The position numbers were made by a program, and so were the translations under genes. This document shows positions 47,138 through 55,468 of a DNA stretch of 64,000 bases, in pieces. How positions within the stretch are numbered: the stretch's first letter is position 1; each line of letters starts with the position of its first letter. The notes under the pieces are model-generated. The model worked only from the letters and a program-made list of their open reading frames with translations. It was not told the origin of the DNA and searched no databases. This DNA is from Burkholderiales bacterium 67-32 (lineage in GTDB: Bacteria; Pseudomonadota; Gammaproteobacteria; Burkholderiales; Burkholderiaceae_B): NCBI GenBank assembly GCA_001898625.1, contig MKUP01000027.1:1-64000 (forward strand). Direction: 5' to 3'.

Positions 47138-48547
47138 TCACACGATGGCGCGGGACGGACGACGGTGGTCCTCGTTGAGCAGCGCCGCGATCTGTCGCAG
47201 GGCCTGCCCGAGTTCCTCCTGGTTTCTCGCGCCGCCTATGGACAGGCGAACGGCGTCGCCGGTGCTGGTCTGCACGCTGAATGCATCCGAGCCCGCCACG
47301 ATGATCCCGCGTTGCTCCAGCGCGTTGGCGAATACCTGTGTGTTCCAGTTGCCGGGCAACGGCAGCCAGACATGCAGTCCCGTGGGGGGGGCCTGAGCGG
47401 TCCCGGGTAGCAGGGCGCGCGCCAGAGCCTGGCGCGCGCGCGCTTCGCGCTGGATGTCCTGCACGATCTGCCTGGCGGCGCCGCTGCGTATCCATTGCTC
47501 GCCCAGGGCCAGCAACAGCGACGAGCATCCCATGCTGGATGCCCGGAGGCTGTCTTGCACTCCGGCCCCGCTATCCTCGGCGGGCGGAACGATGAAAGAT
47601 ACCCGCAGGCTGGGCCACAGGCATTTCGACAGCGAGGCCAGGTAGTAGGTCGCCTGGCCGCCGGTGAAGGTGGCGAGCGGCGGCGGGGCGTCGTGCAGCA
47701 GGTAACGGTAGGGGTCGTCCTCGATCAGGGTGAGTCCCCGCTTTTGCAGCACGGCGGCGACATCTCGGCGGCGCTGCTCGGGCATCGTGCGCGTGGTCGG
47801 GTTGTGCAGCGTCGGATTCAGATAAACCACCCGGGCGCCGGTGTTCCGGTGCTGCCTGTCGATGGCGTCCGGCAGCACGCCGTCCGCATCGCTTTCCACC
47901 GCCTGCACGCGCAGGTCCAGCTGGCTGGCGGCCAGCAGGAAGCCGGGGTAGGTCAGGGGTTCGCACAGAACGGTGTCGCCCGCGCGGGCCACCGTCAGCA
48001 GCACGCTGAAGATCGCCGCCTGCGTGCCGGCGCATACCAGCAGAGGGCGGCTGGCCAAGGCGCCCAGTGCCGGGCCGAGCCATGCCTGTCCGGCCTGCAT
48101 GGCCGAGACGTTCGTCGCGTCGTTCTGATAGACGGACAGGGCCTCGATGCCTTGCCGGTCCAGGATGTCGGCGACGCCGTTCCGCACGCGATCGGCCAGT
48201 TCTCCACCGGCGGGCTGAGGCGGAATGTTCATCGACAGGTCCACCCGGCTGCCTGGATGGGGACTGCCGCCACCCGCCAGCACGTACGAGCCGCGTCCGC
48301 TGAACGAGGCGATCAATCCCCGATTGCGGGCTTCGGTGTAGGCGCGGGTCACGGTGGTCAGGTCGATACCCAGCTCGGACGCCAGCCACCGTTGCGGAGG
48401 GATCTGGTCGCCCGAGGCCAGTTCTCCCGTCCGTATGGCCTGCGCCAGTTGCCCCACGATCTGCTGGTAGCGAGGGCCGGCTCCCGGGGTCAATGGCTTG
48501 AGCCACCCGGCGCGGATGGACTCATGCGGTGGAGTTGGCTTGCGCAT
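47138..48547 (-). CDS. MocR-type regulator (GntR HTH fused to aminotransferase fold)
   Basis: This 469-aa protein has an N-terminal GntR winged helix (about 25-95: RYQQIVGQLAQAIRTGELASGDQIPPQR, ITTVTRAYTEARNRGLIASFSGRG with LGIDL before it) and a fold-type I aminotransferase domain with PLP contacts: AGTQAAIFSVL, LNPTLHNPTTRTM, EDDPYRYLL and the Schiff-base lysine in SLSKCLWP. MocR proteins usually sense PLP or amino compounds and regulate a divergent gene. Here the divergent genes encode cytochrome bd oxidase, an unusual pairing. Three copies of its likely box ATCCATAC lie between. Confidence 0.9.
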   Translation of the reverse strand: MRKPTPPHESIRAGWLKPLTPGAGPRYQQIVGQLAQAIRTGELASGDQIPPQRWLASELGIDLTTVTRAYTEARNRGLIASFSGRGSYVLAGGGSPHPGSRVDLSMNIPPQPAGGELADRVRNGVADILDRQGIEALSVYQNDATNVSAMQAGQAWLGPALGALASRPLLVCAGTQAAIFSVLLTVARAGDTVLCEPLTYPGFLLAASQLDLRVQAVESDADGVLPDAIDRQHRNTGARVVYLNPTLHNPTTRTMPEQRRRDVAAVLQKRGLTLIEDDPYRYLLHDAPPPLATFTGGQATYYLASLSKCLWPSLRVSFIVPPAEDSGAGVQDSLRASSMGCSSLLLALGEQWIRSGAARQIVQDIQREARARQALARALLPGTAQAPPTGLHVWLPLPGNWNTQVFANALEQRGIIVAGSDAFSVQTSTGDAVRLSIGGARNQEELGQALRQIAALLNEDHRRPSRAIV

Positions 48548-48552
48548 TGTCT

Positions 48553-48623
48553 ATCCATACAAAATGAACTATATTGTCCATGCAATATATAATAAAATCC
48601 ATACAGTGTAAATATGTATGGAT
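48553..48623. promoter_or_regulatory. ATCCATAC boxes and cydAB promoter region
   Basis: ATCCATAC occurs at 48553-48560 and 48597-48604, and its complement GTATGGAT at 48616-48623, the last two forming an inverted pair 11 bp apart. ATATTG-N6-CAATAT (48571-48588) lies between. TATAAT (48588-48593) is a -10 candidate for cydA. The arrangement of direct plus inverted boxes is typical of MocR operators. Confidence 0.65.
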
Positions 48624-48676
48624 AAATCGCCAGGCAGGAGGAGGCAGGCCAACCACCGACCATCAGGTGCAGTCCC

Positions 48677-50095
48677 ATGCTCTCGTTCACCGCCCTGGAC
48701 ATCGCCCGGATCCAATTCGGATTCACGATAACTTTCCACATCGTCTTTCCCGCCATCACGATCGGCCTGGCGAGCTACCTGGCCATTCTCGAAGGGCTAT
48801 GGCTGTGGAAGAAGAACGAGGTCCACCGGACGCTCTACCATTTCTGGACGAAGATCTTCGCCGTCAACTTCGGCATGGGCGTGGTGTCCGGCCTGGTCAT
48901 GGCCTACCAGTTCGGCACGAACTGGAGCCGCTACTCGGAGTTTGCCGGCAGCATCACCGGCCCGCTGCTGACCTATGAAGTCCTGACCGCCTTCTTCCTC
49001 GAGGCGGGCTTCCTGGGGGTGATGCTGTTCGGCTGGAACAAGGTCGGGCCACGTCTGCACTACTTCGCCACCGTCATGGTCGCGATCGGTACGCTGGTGT
49101 CGGCCACCTGGATCCTGGCCTCCAACAGCTGGATGCACACGCCCGCCGGCCATGCCGTGGTGGATGGCGTCGTCGTGCCGGTGGACTGGATGGCCGTCAT
49201 TTTCAATCCATCGTTTCCCTACCGCCTGGCGCACATGGTGGTGGCGGCGGTACTGTCCACGGCCCTGTTCGTCGGGGCGTCCGGGGCATGGCACCTTCTG
49301 CGCGGGCGGCGCGAGCCGGCGATCCGCAAGATGTTCTCGATGGCGATGTGGACATTGTTCGTCGCCGCGCCGCTGCAAGTGGCCGTGGGCGACCTGCATG
49401 GTCTGAACACGCTCGAACACCAGCCCGCGAAGATCGCCGCGATGGAAGGCCATTGGGAGAACGTGCCGGGACAGGGCGTGCCGCTGGTGCTCTTCGGCTG
49501 GCCGGACATGGACGCGGAGACGACGCGCCACCGGATAGAGATTCCCCGCCTCGGGGGGCTGATCCTGACACATGACTGGAATGGCCAGTATCCGGGTCTG
49601 AAGGAATTCCCACGCGAGGACCGGCCGAATGCGGCTGTGGTGTTCTGGACCTTCCGCGTCATGGTGGGCCTGGGCATGTTGATGATCGTCCTGGCCCTGT
49701 GGAGCGCTTGGTTTCATTGGCGGGGGTGCGCGCATGAGTCCCGCGCGCTGCACCGCTTCGCGTTGCTGATGGGGCCGTCGGGCCTGGTTGCCCTGCTGGC
49801 CGGCTGGTACACGACGGAGATCGGCCGGCAGCCCTGGGTGGTCTACGGCCTGATGCGGACCCGCGATGCAGTGTCGCTGCATTCAGAGTTGACGCTGTCC
49901 ATCGCGTTCGCGGTGCTGGTGGCGATGTACGTCGTGGTGTTCGGGACCGGCATTGTCTACGTGCTCAAGCTGGTGGGGCGCGGCCCCGGCCCGCACGGCC
50001 TGCCGCCCGGCGGCGACTCTCCGAACCAGCGGCCCGCGCGCCCCCTGTCCGCGGCGACGGAGCTGCTGGATTCCCCTTCTTCATTCCAGCATTGA
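48677..50095 (+). CDS. cydA: cytochrome bd-type quinol oxidase subunit I (CIO type)
   Basis: This 472-aa polytopic subunit carries the hemes and oxidises quinol, reducing O2 to water without proton pumping. N-terminal ARIQFGFTITFHIVFPA has the conserved heme His; FGMGVVSGLVMAYQFGTNW, ASNSWMHTPAG and TEIGRQPWVVYG follow. The Q loop is short, as in cyanide-insensitive oxidases. AGGAGGAGG-like purines are about 35 bp upstream; the ATG at 48677 begins MLSFTALDIARIQFG, matching homologues. cydB follows after 10 bp. Confidence 0.93.
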   Translation: MLSFTALDIARIQFGFTITFHIVFPAITIGLASYLAILEGLWLWKKNEVHRTLYHFWTKIFAVNFGMGVVSGLVMAYQFGTNWSRYSEFAGSITGPLLTYEVLTAFFLEAGFLGVMLFGWNKVGPRLHYFATVMVAIGTLVSATWILASNSWMHTPAGHAVVDGVVVPVDWMAVIFNPSFPYRLAHMVVAAVLSTALFVGASGAWHLLRGRREPAIRKMFSMAMWTLFVAAPLQVAVGDLHGLNTLEHQPAKIAAMEGHWENVPGQGVPLVLFGWPDMDAETTRHRIEIPRLGGLILTHDWNGQYPGLKEFPREDRPNAAVVFWTFRVMVGLGMLMIVLALWSAWFHWRGCAHESRALHRFALLMGPSGLVALLAGWYTTEIGRQPWVVYGLMRTRDAVSLHSELTLSIAFAVLVAMYVVVFGTGIVYVLKLVGRGPGPHGLPPGGDSPNQRPARPLSAATELLDSPSSFQH

Positions 50096-50105
50096 AAGGC
50101 GTGCA

Positions 50106-51116
50106 ATGGGTATCGATCTTCCCCTGATCTGGATGCTGATCATCGGCTTTGGCGTCATGATGTACGTCGTCATGGACGGTTTTGATCTCGGCATCGGCAT
50201 TCTTTTTCCCTTCATTTCGGACCGGGCCCACCGCGATGCGATGGTCAATACCGTCGCGCCCGTATGGGACGGCAACGAAACCTGGCTGGTGCTTGGCGGG
50301 GCCGGGTTGATGGCGGCCTTTCCCAAGGCCTACGCCATCCTGCTCAGCGCCTTCTACATTCCGGTCCTGCTGATGCTGCTGGGACTGATTTGGCGCGGGG
50401 TCTCGTTCGAGTTCCGCTTCAAGGCCGACGATGCCCATAAACCGTTCTGGGACAAGGCGTTCATGACCGGTTCGTTCGCCGCGGCCTTTTTCCAGGGTGT
50501 GATACTGGGGGCCTACATCGACGGTGCGTCCGTAATGGCCGCGGCGCAGGGGACGGGCGATTCGATGGCATGGCTCACGCCTTTCTCGCTCTTTACCGGA
50601 GCCGGCGTGGTCGCGGCCTATGCCCTGCTGGGCGCGACCTGGCTCGTACTGAAAACGGAGGGGGAGCTCCAGCGCCGGATGATCCGCGTCACTCACCCTA
50701 TCATGATCGCCATCCTGGTGGCCATCCTGGTCGTCGGCATCTGGACGCCCATCAACCATCCCGCCATTGCTGGCCGCTGGTTCAGCCTGCCCAACTTCTG
50801 GTTCTTCGTGCCCGTGCCGGCGCTGGTCGTGCTGGCCGCCGCCGGCATCTTCCGATCGCTTGGGCGCGACCCGCATGCCGGGCCGTTCATTTGGTCACTG
50901 CTGCTGGTGTTCCTGGGCTACTCGGGTTTCGTGATCAGCATCTGGCCGCACATCGTGCCGCCTTCCCTGTCGATCTGGGAGGCCGCCGGCCCGCCCCAGA
51001 GCCTGGGCTTCACGCTGGTGGGTGCGCTGCTCATCATTCCGATGATCCTGGGCTATTCGGCCTGGGCCTACTACGTCTTCCGAGGCAAGGTGAAGGTGGG
51101 TGAGGAGTACCACTGA
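50106..51116 (+). CDS. cydB: cytochrome bd-type quinol oxidase subunit II
   Basis: This 336-aa membrane subunit has about eight or nine transmembrane helices. It begins with the conserved LPLIWMLIIGFGVMMYVVMDGFDLGIGIL and contains APVWDGNETWLVLGG, FFQGVILGAYIDG and a C-terminal YSAWAYYVFRGKV. It pairs with CydA to form the oxidase. Start 10 bp after cydA; the stop overlaps the DUF2474 start (TGATG). Confidence 0.94.
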   Translation: MGIDLPLIWMLIIGFGVMMYVVMDGFDLGIGILFPFISDRAHRDAMVNTVAPVWDGNETWLVLGGAGLMAAFPKAYAILLSAFYIPVLLMLLGLIWRGVSFEFRFKADDAHKPFWDKAFMTGSFAAAFFQGVILGAYIDGASVMAAAQGTGDSMAWLTPFSLFTGAGVVAAYALLGATWLVLKTEGELQRRMIRVTHPIMIAILVAILVVGIWTPINHPAIAGRWFSLPNFWFFVPVPALVVLAAAGIFRSLGRDPHAGPFIWSLLLVFLGYSGFVISIWPHIVPPSLSIWEAAGPPQSLGFTLVGALLIIPMILGYSAWAYYVFRGKVKVGEEYH

Positions 51117-51262
51117 TGGACGAGCGCGTATCGGACACCCCATCTTCCCTGTCGCGGCGGCTGGGATGGCTAGTCCTGATCTGGGTGTGCAGCGTCGCCG
51201 CGCTGGCGGTGGCCGCGCTGGCCATGCGTCTCCTGATGCGCATGGCCGGGCTGGCGGCGTGA
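51116..51262 (+). CDS. DUF2474-like small membrane protein, cytochrome bd accessory
   Basis: A 48-aa reading frame starts at the ATG overlapping the cydB stop. The product has a short polar N-terminus (MDERVSDTPSSLSRR), then one hydrophobic helix (about 17-40, GWLVLIWVCSVAALAVAA) and an RLLMRMAGL end. Pattern, size and position match DUF2474 proteins found after cydAB in CIO operons, analogous to CydX of E. coli, which stabilises the oxidase. The role here is inferred. Confidence 0.8.
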   Translation: MDERVSDTPSSLSRRLGWLVLIWVCSVAALAVAALAMRLLMRMAGLAA

Positions 51263-51273
51263 GCGTGCGCAGG

Positions 51274-51744
51274 TCACGCCACTTCGAACATGGCCTCGAT
51301 CTCGACCACTACCCCGTGCGGCATGCTGTTCACGCCCACGGCCGTGCGCGTATGGGCGCCGGCTTCCCCGAATATCTCCACCATCAGGTCCGAGGCCCCG
51401 TTCACCACCTCGGCGATGCGCACGAAATCCGGTGTGGCGGCGACGAAGCCGCGCAGGTTGACCACCGAGACGATGTCGTCCAGGCCGTTGGGCAGGGCGG
51501 CGCGGGCCTGGGCCAGCACGTTCAGGGCGCTGGCGCGCGCGGCCTGCTGGGCCTGGGCCAGGTCCAGGGTGTCGCCCACGCGGCCGACGTGGCGCAGCTC
51601 GCCGTTCACGCTGGGCAACTGGCCCGAGACGAACAGCAGGTTGCCCAGTTTGCGCGCCATGCGGATGCGGGCGGCGCGGGCCGCGGGCGCGGGCGGCAGG
51701 ACGATGCCCAGGGCCGACAGGCGGGCGTCGATGGGGCTTGGCAT
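51274..51744 (-). CDS. RidA (YjgF) family protein
   Basis: This 156-aa protein belongs to the RidA/YjgF superfamily: RMARKLGNLLFVSGQLPSVNG, the mid-region ARASALNVLAQARAAL with DDIVSVVNLRGFVA, and the closing RTAVGVNSMPHGVVVEIEAMFEV. Classic RidA deaminates reactive enamines/imines, but the catalytic Arg region here (TAVGVNSMP) fits the divergent RidA-like group often found in catabolic clusters. The ATG at 51744 with GGGAG upstream is preferred to a longer open frame. It converges with the cyd genes; a CATAACCAT motif lies upstream. Confidence 0.85.
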   Translation of the reverse strand: MPSPIDARLSALGIVLPPAPAARAARIRMARKLGNLLFVSGQLPSVNGELRHVGRVGDTLDLAQAQQAARASALNVLAQARAALPNGLDDIVSVVNLRGFVAATPDFVRIAEVVNGASDLMVEIFGEAGAHTRTAVGVNSMPHGVVVEIEAMFEVA

Positions 51745-51822
51745 GGGGGACTCCCGATGATGACAAAGAAAGCCATTCTCCCGCCCGGGGCCATGGAGCG
51801 GGCTGATTTTTCGCGCCGGGGC

Positions 51823-51837
51823 CATAACCATCCGGTT
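51823..51837. promoter_or_regulatory. CATAACCAT-CC-GGTT motif, copy 1
   Basis: Lies between the divergent RidA and YciI genes, about 80 bp from each start. The same 15-bp pattern, differing only in the two central bases, occurs at 53238-53252 before the LysR gene. Probable binding site of that LysR protein. Confidence 0.5.
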
Positions 51838-51911
51838 GGAACCACGGGCGAAACTGGAATGCGGCCGAGGCCAGGGGCTCCGTATCATGGCCGTTTCGAC
51901 AAGGAGCGCGC

Positions 51912-52229
51912 ATGCTGTACATCATCTATCAGGAAGACCGGGACGACGGCGCGGCGGAGATCCGCAAGCAGGTCAAGCCCGCGCATCTGGACTACCTGGC
52001 CAGCTTCGAGTCCAAGCTGGTGCTGGGCGGGGCCATGCTGGCCGAGGACGGCGTCGGGCGCACGGGCAGCGTACTGATCCTGAACGTGGGCAGCCTGGCC
52101 GAGGCCGAAGCGTTTTCGCGCGACGAGCCGTTCCGCAAGGCCGGGCTGTTCAAAAGCGTGAAGATCTCGCGCATGCGGCGCGGGCAATGGAATCCGGCGG
52201 CCGCGCCCGCCTCCGCCGAGGGCAACTGA
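51912..52229 (+). CDS. YciI family protein
   Basis: This 105-aa ferredoxin-like-fold protein has the YciI pattern: LYIIYQEDRDDGAAEIR, KPAHLDYLASFESKLVLGGAMLAEDG, GSVLILNVGSLAEAEAFSRDEPFRKAGLF. YciI proteins contain a His-Asp pair (here H in KPAHLDY) and are thought to be small enzymes acting on aromatic catabolites. AAGGAG lies upstream of the ATG. It converges with the LysR gene, whose stop is 6 bp away. Confidence 0.88.
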   Translation: MLYIIYQEDRDDGAAEIRKQVKPAHLDYLASFESKLVLGGAMLAEDGVGRTGSVLILNVGSLAEAEAFSRDEPFRKAGLFKSVKISRMRRGQWNPAAAPASAEGN

Positions 52230-52235
52230 CCGGCG

Positions 52236-53198
52236 TCAGGCCGCCGGCGGGCGGTGGTAGAGTTCGCCGGCGGCCTGCTTGAGGTTGTCCACCATGCGCA
52301 GCGCGGCGGCCGACAGGCTGTTGTGGGCGTGAGTGATGATGCCCACGGGCAGGGCGGGATAGCCGATGTCGACCGGTAGCTTGGCCAGGATGCCTTGCTC
52401 GATGTCGGCCTGGACGATCTGCCAGGGCAGCGCGGCCACGATGTTCCGTTGCAGCAGCAGCGCGCGTATCAGCGGGAACGACAGGGTTTCGACGATGCGG
52501 GCGGGCAGGTCCAGCCCCTCGCGCGCGAAGAACATATGGATGGGCGTGCGCGCCACGCTGCTCGCGTGCGGCATGACCCATTCCTGCGCGGCCAGATCCG
52601 CGGGCGTGGGCGAGGCCTTGTCCGCCAGCGGGTTCTGGCGTCCCGCCACCAGCACGATGGGTTCGAAGTACAGGGGGATCTGCCGGATCTGTCCGTGGCC
52701 GTCCTGCTCGGACATGCGCCCCACGACGATGTCGATCTCTCCCGCCTGCAATCCGCTCAGCAGCCTTTCCTTGCTGCCGTCCACCACCGACACGCGCGTG
52801 GCGTCGCCGTCGGCGAAGAACAGCGACAGCGCGCGCGGCAACAGCGTGGGCAGCGCCACCATGTAGCTGCCTATGGCCAGTTTGCCGGCGGCGCCCTGGC
52901 GCAGGGCGGTCAGTTCTTCGGCCGCGCGCTTGAGTTCCGCGTGCAGCGAATGGGCGTAGCGCAGCACGTGGCTGCCGAACACCGTGGGTACGACGCCCTT
53001 GGCCGTGCGATCCAGCAGCCGCTCGCCCAGCAGCGTCTCCAGTTCATGGATGGTCTTGGATACCGCGGGTTGGGACATGTGCAGCGTTTCCGCGGCGCGC
53101 GACAGCGCACCGCATTCGGCCACGGTCTTGAACATCAGCAGATGGCGCAGCTTGACCTGGGTGGTCAGCACGCGCTCGATCGATCGCTCGGCTTCCAT
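52236..53198 (-). CDS. LysR family transcriptional regulator
   Basis: This 320-aa regulator has an N-terminal winged HTH at about residues 16-75 (LRHLLMFKTVAECGALSRAAE, LHMSQPAVSKTIHELETLLGERL) and an effector-binding domain. It is divergent from an enolase-superfamily enzyme and Bug receptor, which it probably regulates. The ATG at 53198 has GAGG upstream. A CATAACCAT-TT-GGTT motif in the shared promoter region is repeated before the RidA/YciI pair, suggesting one regulon. Confidence 0.9.
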   Translation of the reverse strand: MEAERSIERVLTTQVKLRHLLMFKTVAECGALSRAAETLHMSQPAVSKTIHELETLLGERLLDRTAKGVVPTVFGSHVLRYAHSLHAELKRAAEELTALRQGAAGKLAIGSYMVALPTLLPRALSLFFADGDATRVSVVDGSKERLLSGLQAGEIDIVVGRMSEQDGHGQIRQIPLYFEPIVLVAGRQNPLADKASPTPADLAAQEWVMPHASSVARTPIHMFFAREGLDLPARIVETLSFPLIRALLLQRNIVAALPWQIVQADIEQGILAKLPVDIGYPALPVGIITHAHNSLSAAALRMVDNLKQAAGELYHRPPAA

Positions 53199-53237
53199 GG
53201 ATGGACCTCGACGGCAGGAAGGAGAGGGGGGCCGGCC

Positions 53238-53252
53238 CATAACCATTTGGTT
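53238..53252. promoter_or_regulatory. CATAACCAT-TT-GGTT motif, copy 2
   Basis: Contains the inverted pair AACCA / TGGTT with a 2-bp spacer. It lies 40 bp upstream of the LysR start and 80 bp upstream of the enolase-family gene. Matches the copy at 51823-51837 at 13 of 15 positions. Confidence 0.55.
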
Positions 53253-53333
53253 TGCCCGGCCGCCCGAATGCGAATGATCGCACGGCCGGGCCGCTGATAG
53301 AGTGGCCGCATCCCTGCTACACCGGAGAATGTC

Positions 53334-54404
53334 TTGAAGATCACCGCTTTCGCCCTTGAACACCTGAGTCTGCCCGACGAGGATCCCAACTGGAAATTCG
53401 CGGGCCAGGCCTATCCGACCAATGACGCCGTCCTCCTGACCCTGACGGCCGAGGACGGCACGCAGGGCTGGGGCTATGCCGCGGCTTTTCCCCACCTGGC
53501 CGCGACGGCGCTGGGGGTGGAAGGCGCCTTGCAGCGCATCTGCCCGGCGCTGGTCGGCCAGGATGCGATGGCGATCGAGGCGAATCTCGTGCGCGTGCAG
53601 GCCGCGCTGGTGGGCAACAACCCCGCCAAGGCGGCCATCGACTGCGCGCTGCACGACCTGAAGGCGCGCCTCCTGGGCGTGCCGCTGTACGAACTGCTGG
53701 GCGGCAAGACCACCGACCGCATTGCGATCTGCCGCATGCTGGGGCTGAAGACGCCGCCCGAGATGGCCGAGCGCGCGCAGCGCCTGGTGGACCAGGGCTA
53801 CCGCCACCTGAAGCTCAAGGTGGGCGGTTCCGTGCGCGAAGACATCGAGCGCCTGCGGGCGGTGCGGCGCCAGGTCGGCGACACGGTGAGGCTGGTGGCC
53901 GATCCCAACCAGTCCTATCGGGCCAAGGATGCGATCGTGTTCGCGCAGCGGGCCATCGAGTTCGACGTGGACATCATCGAGCAGCCGGTGCGGGCCGACG
54001 ATCTGGACGGGTTGCAGGAAGTCACGCGCGCCTCCAGCATCGCCATCGAGGCCGACGAGAGCGCCTACGATGCTTCGTCGACCTACCGGCTGGCCGCCAG
54101 CCGCTCGATCAACGCGGTCAGCCTGAAGGTGCCCAAGATGGGCGGGCTGCGCGCCGTGCAGACGGCCGCGCGCATCTGCGAGGTGGCGCATCTGGGATGC
54201 CGGATGGGCGCCAACGTCGGCAGCCAACTGCTGGCCGCCCATGCCCTGCACCTGGCGGTGGCGCTGCCCAACATCACCTATGCCTGCGAGCTGGCCGAGT
54301 TCCAGAAGCTGCTGAACGATCCGTTCGAAGGCCTGAAGGTCGTGGACGGCCATCTCCACGTTCCGGAAGGTCCGGGCGTGGGCGTCGTCCGCCGCGCGTC
54401 CTGA
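53334..54404 (+). CDS. mandelate racemase / muconate lactonizing enzyme family protein
   Basis: This 356-aa enolase-superfamily protein has a capping domain (1 to about 120) and a TIM barrel. Catalytic landmarks: YRHLKLKVGG with the KxK lysine pair (about 161-163), DPNQSY (metal Asp), IIEQPVR (metal Glu), EADES (third metal ligand) and SLKVPKMGG with the opposite-face lysine, typical of the MLE subgroup. It probably cycloisomerises or racemises an acid. The TTG start at 53334 is used; the nearby ATG (53329) hits a stop at once. GGAG lies 6 nt upstream. Confidence 0.88.
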   Translation: MKITAFALEHLSLPDEDPNWKFAGQAYPTNDAVLLTLTAEDGTQGWGYAAAFPHLAATALGVEGALQRICPALVGQDAMAIEANLVRVQAALVGNNPAKAAIDCALHDLKARLLGVPLYELLGGKTTDRIAICRMLGLKTPPEMAERAQRLVDQGYRHLKLKVGGSVREDIERLRAVRRQVGDTVRLVADPNQSYRAKDAIVFAQRAIEFDVDIIEQPVRADDLDGLQEVTRASSIAIEADESAYDASSTYRLAASRSINAVSLKVPKMGGLRAVQTAARICEVAHLGCRMGANVGSQLLAAHALHLAVALPNITYACELAEFQKLLNDPFEGLKVVDGHLHVPEGPGVGVVRRAS

Positions 54405-54441
54405 GCGCGTCCGTCCACACATTTTTTTTCAAGGAACGTCC

Positions 54442-55428
54442 ATGGAATTCCCCATGCTTCCCCGCCGTCCCCTCCTGCAATCCGCGCTGTTCGTGCTGGC
54501 CGCGACGCTGGCCGCAAATGCCGCCGCCCAGCCGCTGCCGCGCCAGATCCGCATGGTCGTGCCGTTCTCGCCCGGCGGCCCGGCCGACCTGATCGCGCGC
54601 AAGTTGTCCGAGCGCCTGGGGCCGCAACTGGAGGCGACCGTGATCATCGACAATCGTCCCGGCGCCAATGGCACGATAGGCGTGCAGGCGGTGGCCAAGG
54701 CCGCGCCCGATGGCGGGACCCTGCTGTTCGCGACCTCGGGCATGTTGACCATCAGCCCCGTCCTGTACAAGGACCTGAACTACGACCCGCTGAAAGACCT
54801 GAGCCCGATCGGCCGGGTAGTGGCCAACGGCACCGCCTTGCTCGTGGGCAAGCAACTGCCGGCCAACGACATGAAGGAATTCGTCGCCTACGCGCGCCAG
54901 TCCACGAATCCCGTTCCGATCGGCTCGGCCGGGACGGGCAACATCACCCACCTGTACATGGAGCTGATGAAGGACGCCACGCGCGGCAACTTCGTCCACG
55001 TGCCTTACAAGGGCGTGGCTCCCGCGCTGACCGACGTCATGGGCGGCCAGATCGCCGGCGTGTTCGTCGACCTGCCGGCGGCGCTGCCTCTGCTCAAGGG
55101 CGGGAAGGTCAAGGCCCTGGGGCTGGTGGGCACGGAGCGCAGCCCGTCGGCGCCCGAGATTCCCACCATCGCCGAGCAGGGCTATCCGGGGGTGGACGGC
55201 GTGAGCTGGTTCGGTGTGCTCGCGCCCGCCGGCATGGCCGCCGACAAGGTGCAGGCCATCCACGCGGGTATCGCCCGGGTATTGGCCGATCCGGCCATGA
55301 TCGAGAACCTGAAAGAGATCGGCTCGGTGCCCGCCCTGAACCAGCCGGCGCAGATGACCACGCTGATGCGTGACGAGCAGGCGCGCTGGGCGCGGCTGAT
55401 CAAGGCGCGCAACATCCAGGTCGACTAG
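54442..55428 (+). CDS. Bug-type tripartite tricarboxylate receptor
   Basis: This 328-aa secreted receptor has a signal peptide ending near NAAAQ (about residue 29), then LPRQIRMVVPFSPGGPAD, VIIDNRPGANGTIGV, APDGGTLLFATSG, GSAGTGNITHLYMEL and VHVPYKGVAPALTDVMGG. It lies 37 bp after the enolase-superfamily gene, same strand, so they are likely cotranscribed under LysR control. No TctAB-like genes are near. AAGGAACG precedes the ATG. Confidence 0.9.
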   Translation: MEFPMLPRRPLLQSALFVLAATLAANAAAQPLPRQIRMVVPFSPGGPADLIARKLSERLGPQLEATVIIDNRPGANGTIGVQAVAKAAPDGGTLLFATSGMLTISPVLYKDLNYDPLKDLSPIGRVVANGTALLVGKQLPANDMKEFVAYARQSTNPVPIGSAGTGNITHLYMELMKDATRGNFVHVPYKGVAPALTDVMGGQIAGVFVDLPAALPLLKGGKVKALGLVGTERSPSAPEIPTIAEQGYPGVDGVSWFGVLAPAGMAADKVQAIHAGIARVLADPAMIENLKEIGSVPALNQPAQMTTLMRDEQARWARLIKARNIQVD

Positions 55429-55468
55429 GCCTGTGGCGGGCGGCCCCTTGGGGTCGCCCGGACCGCTT

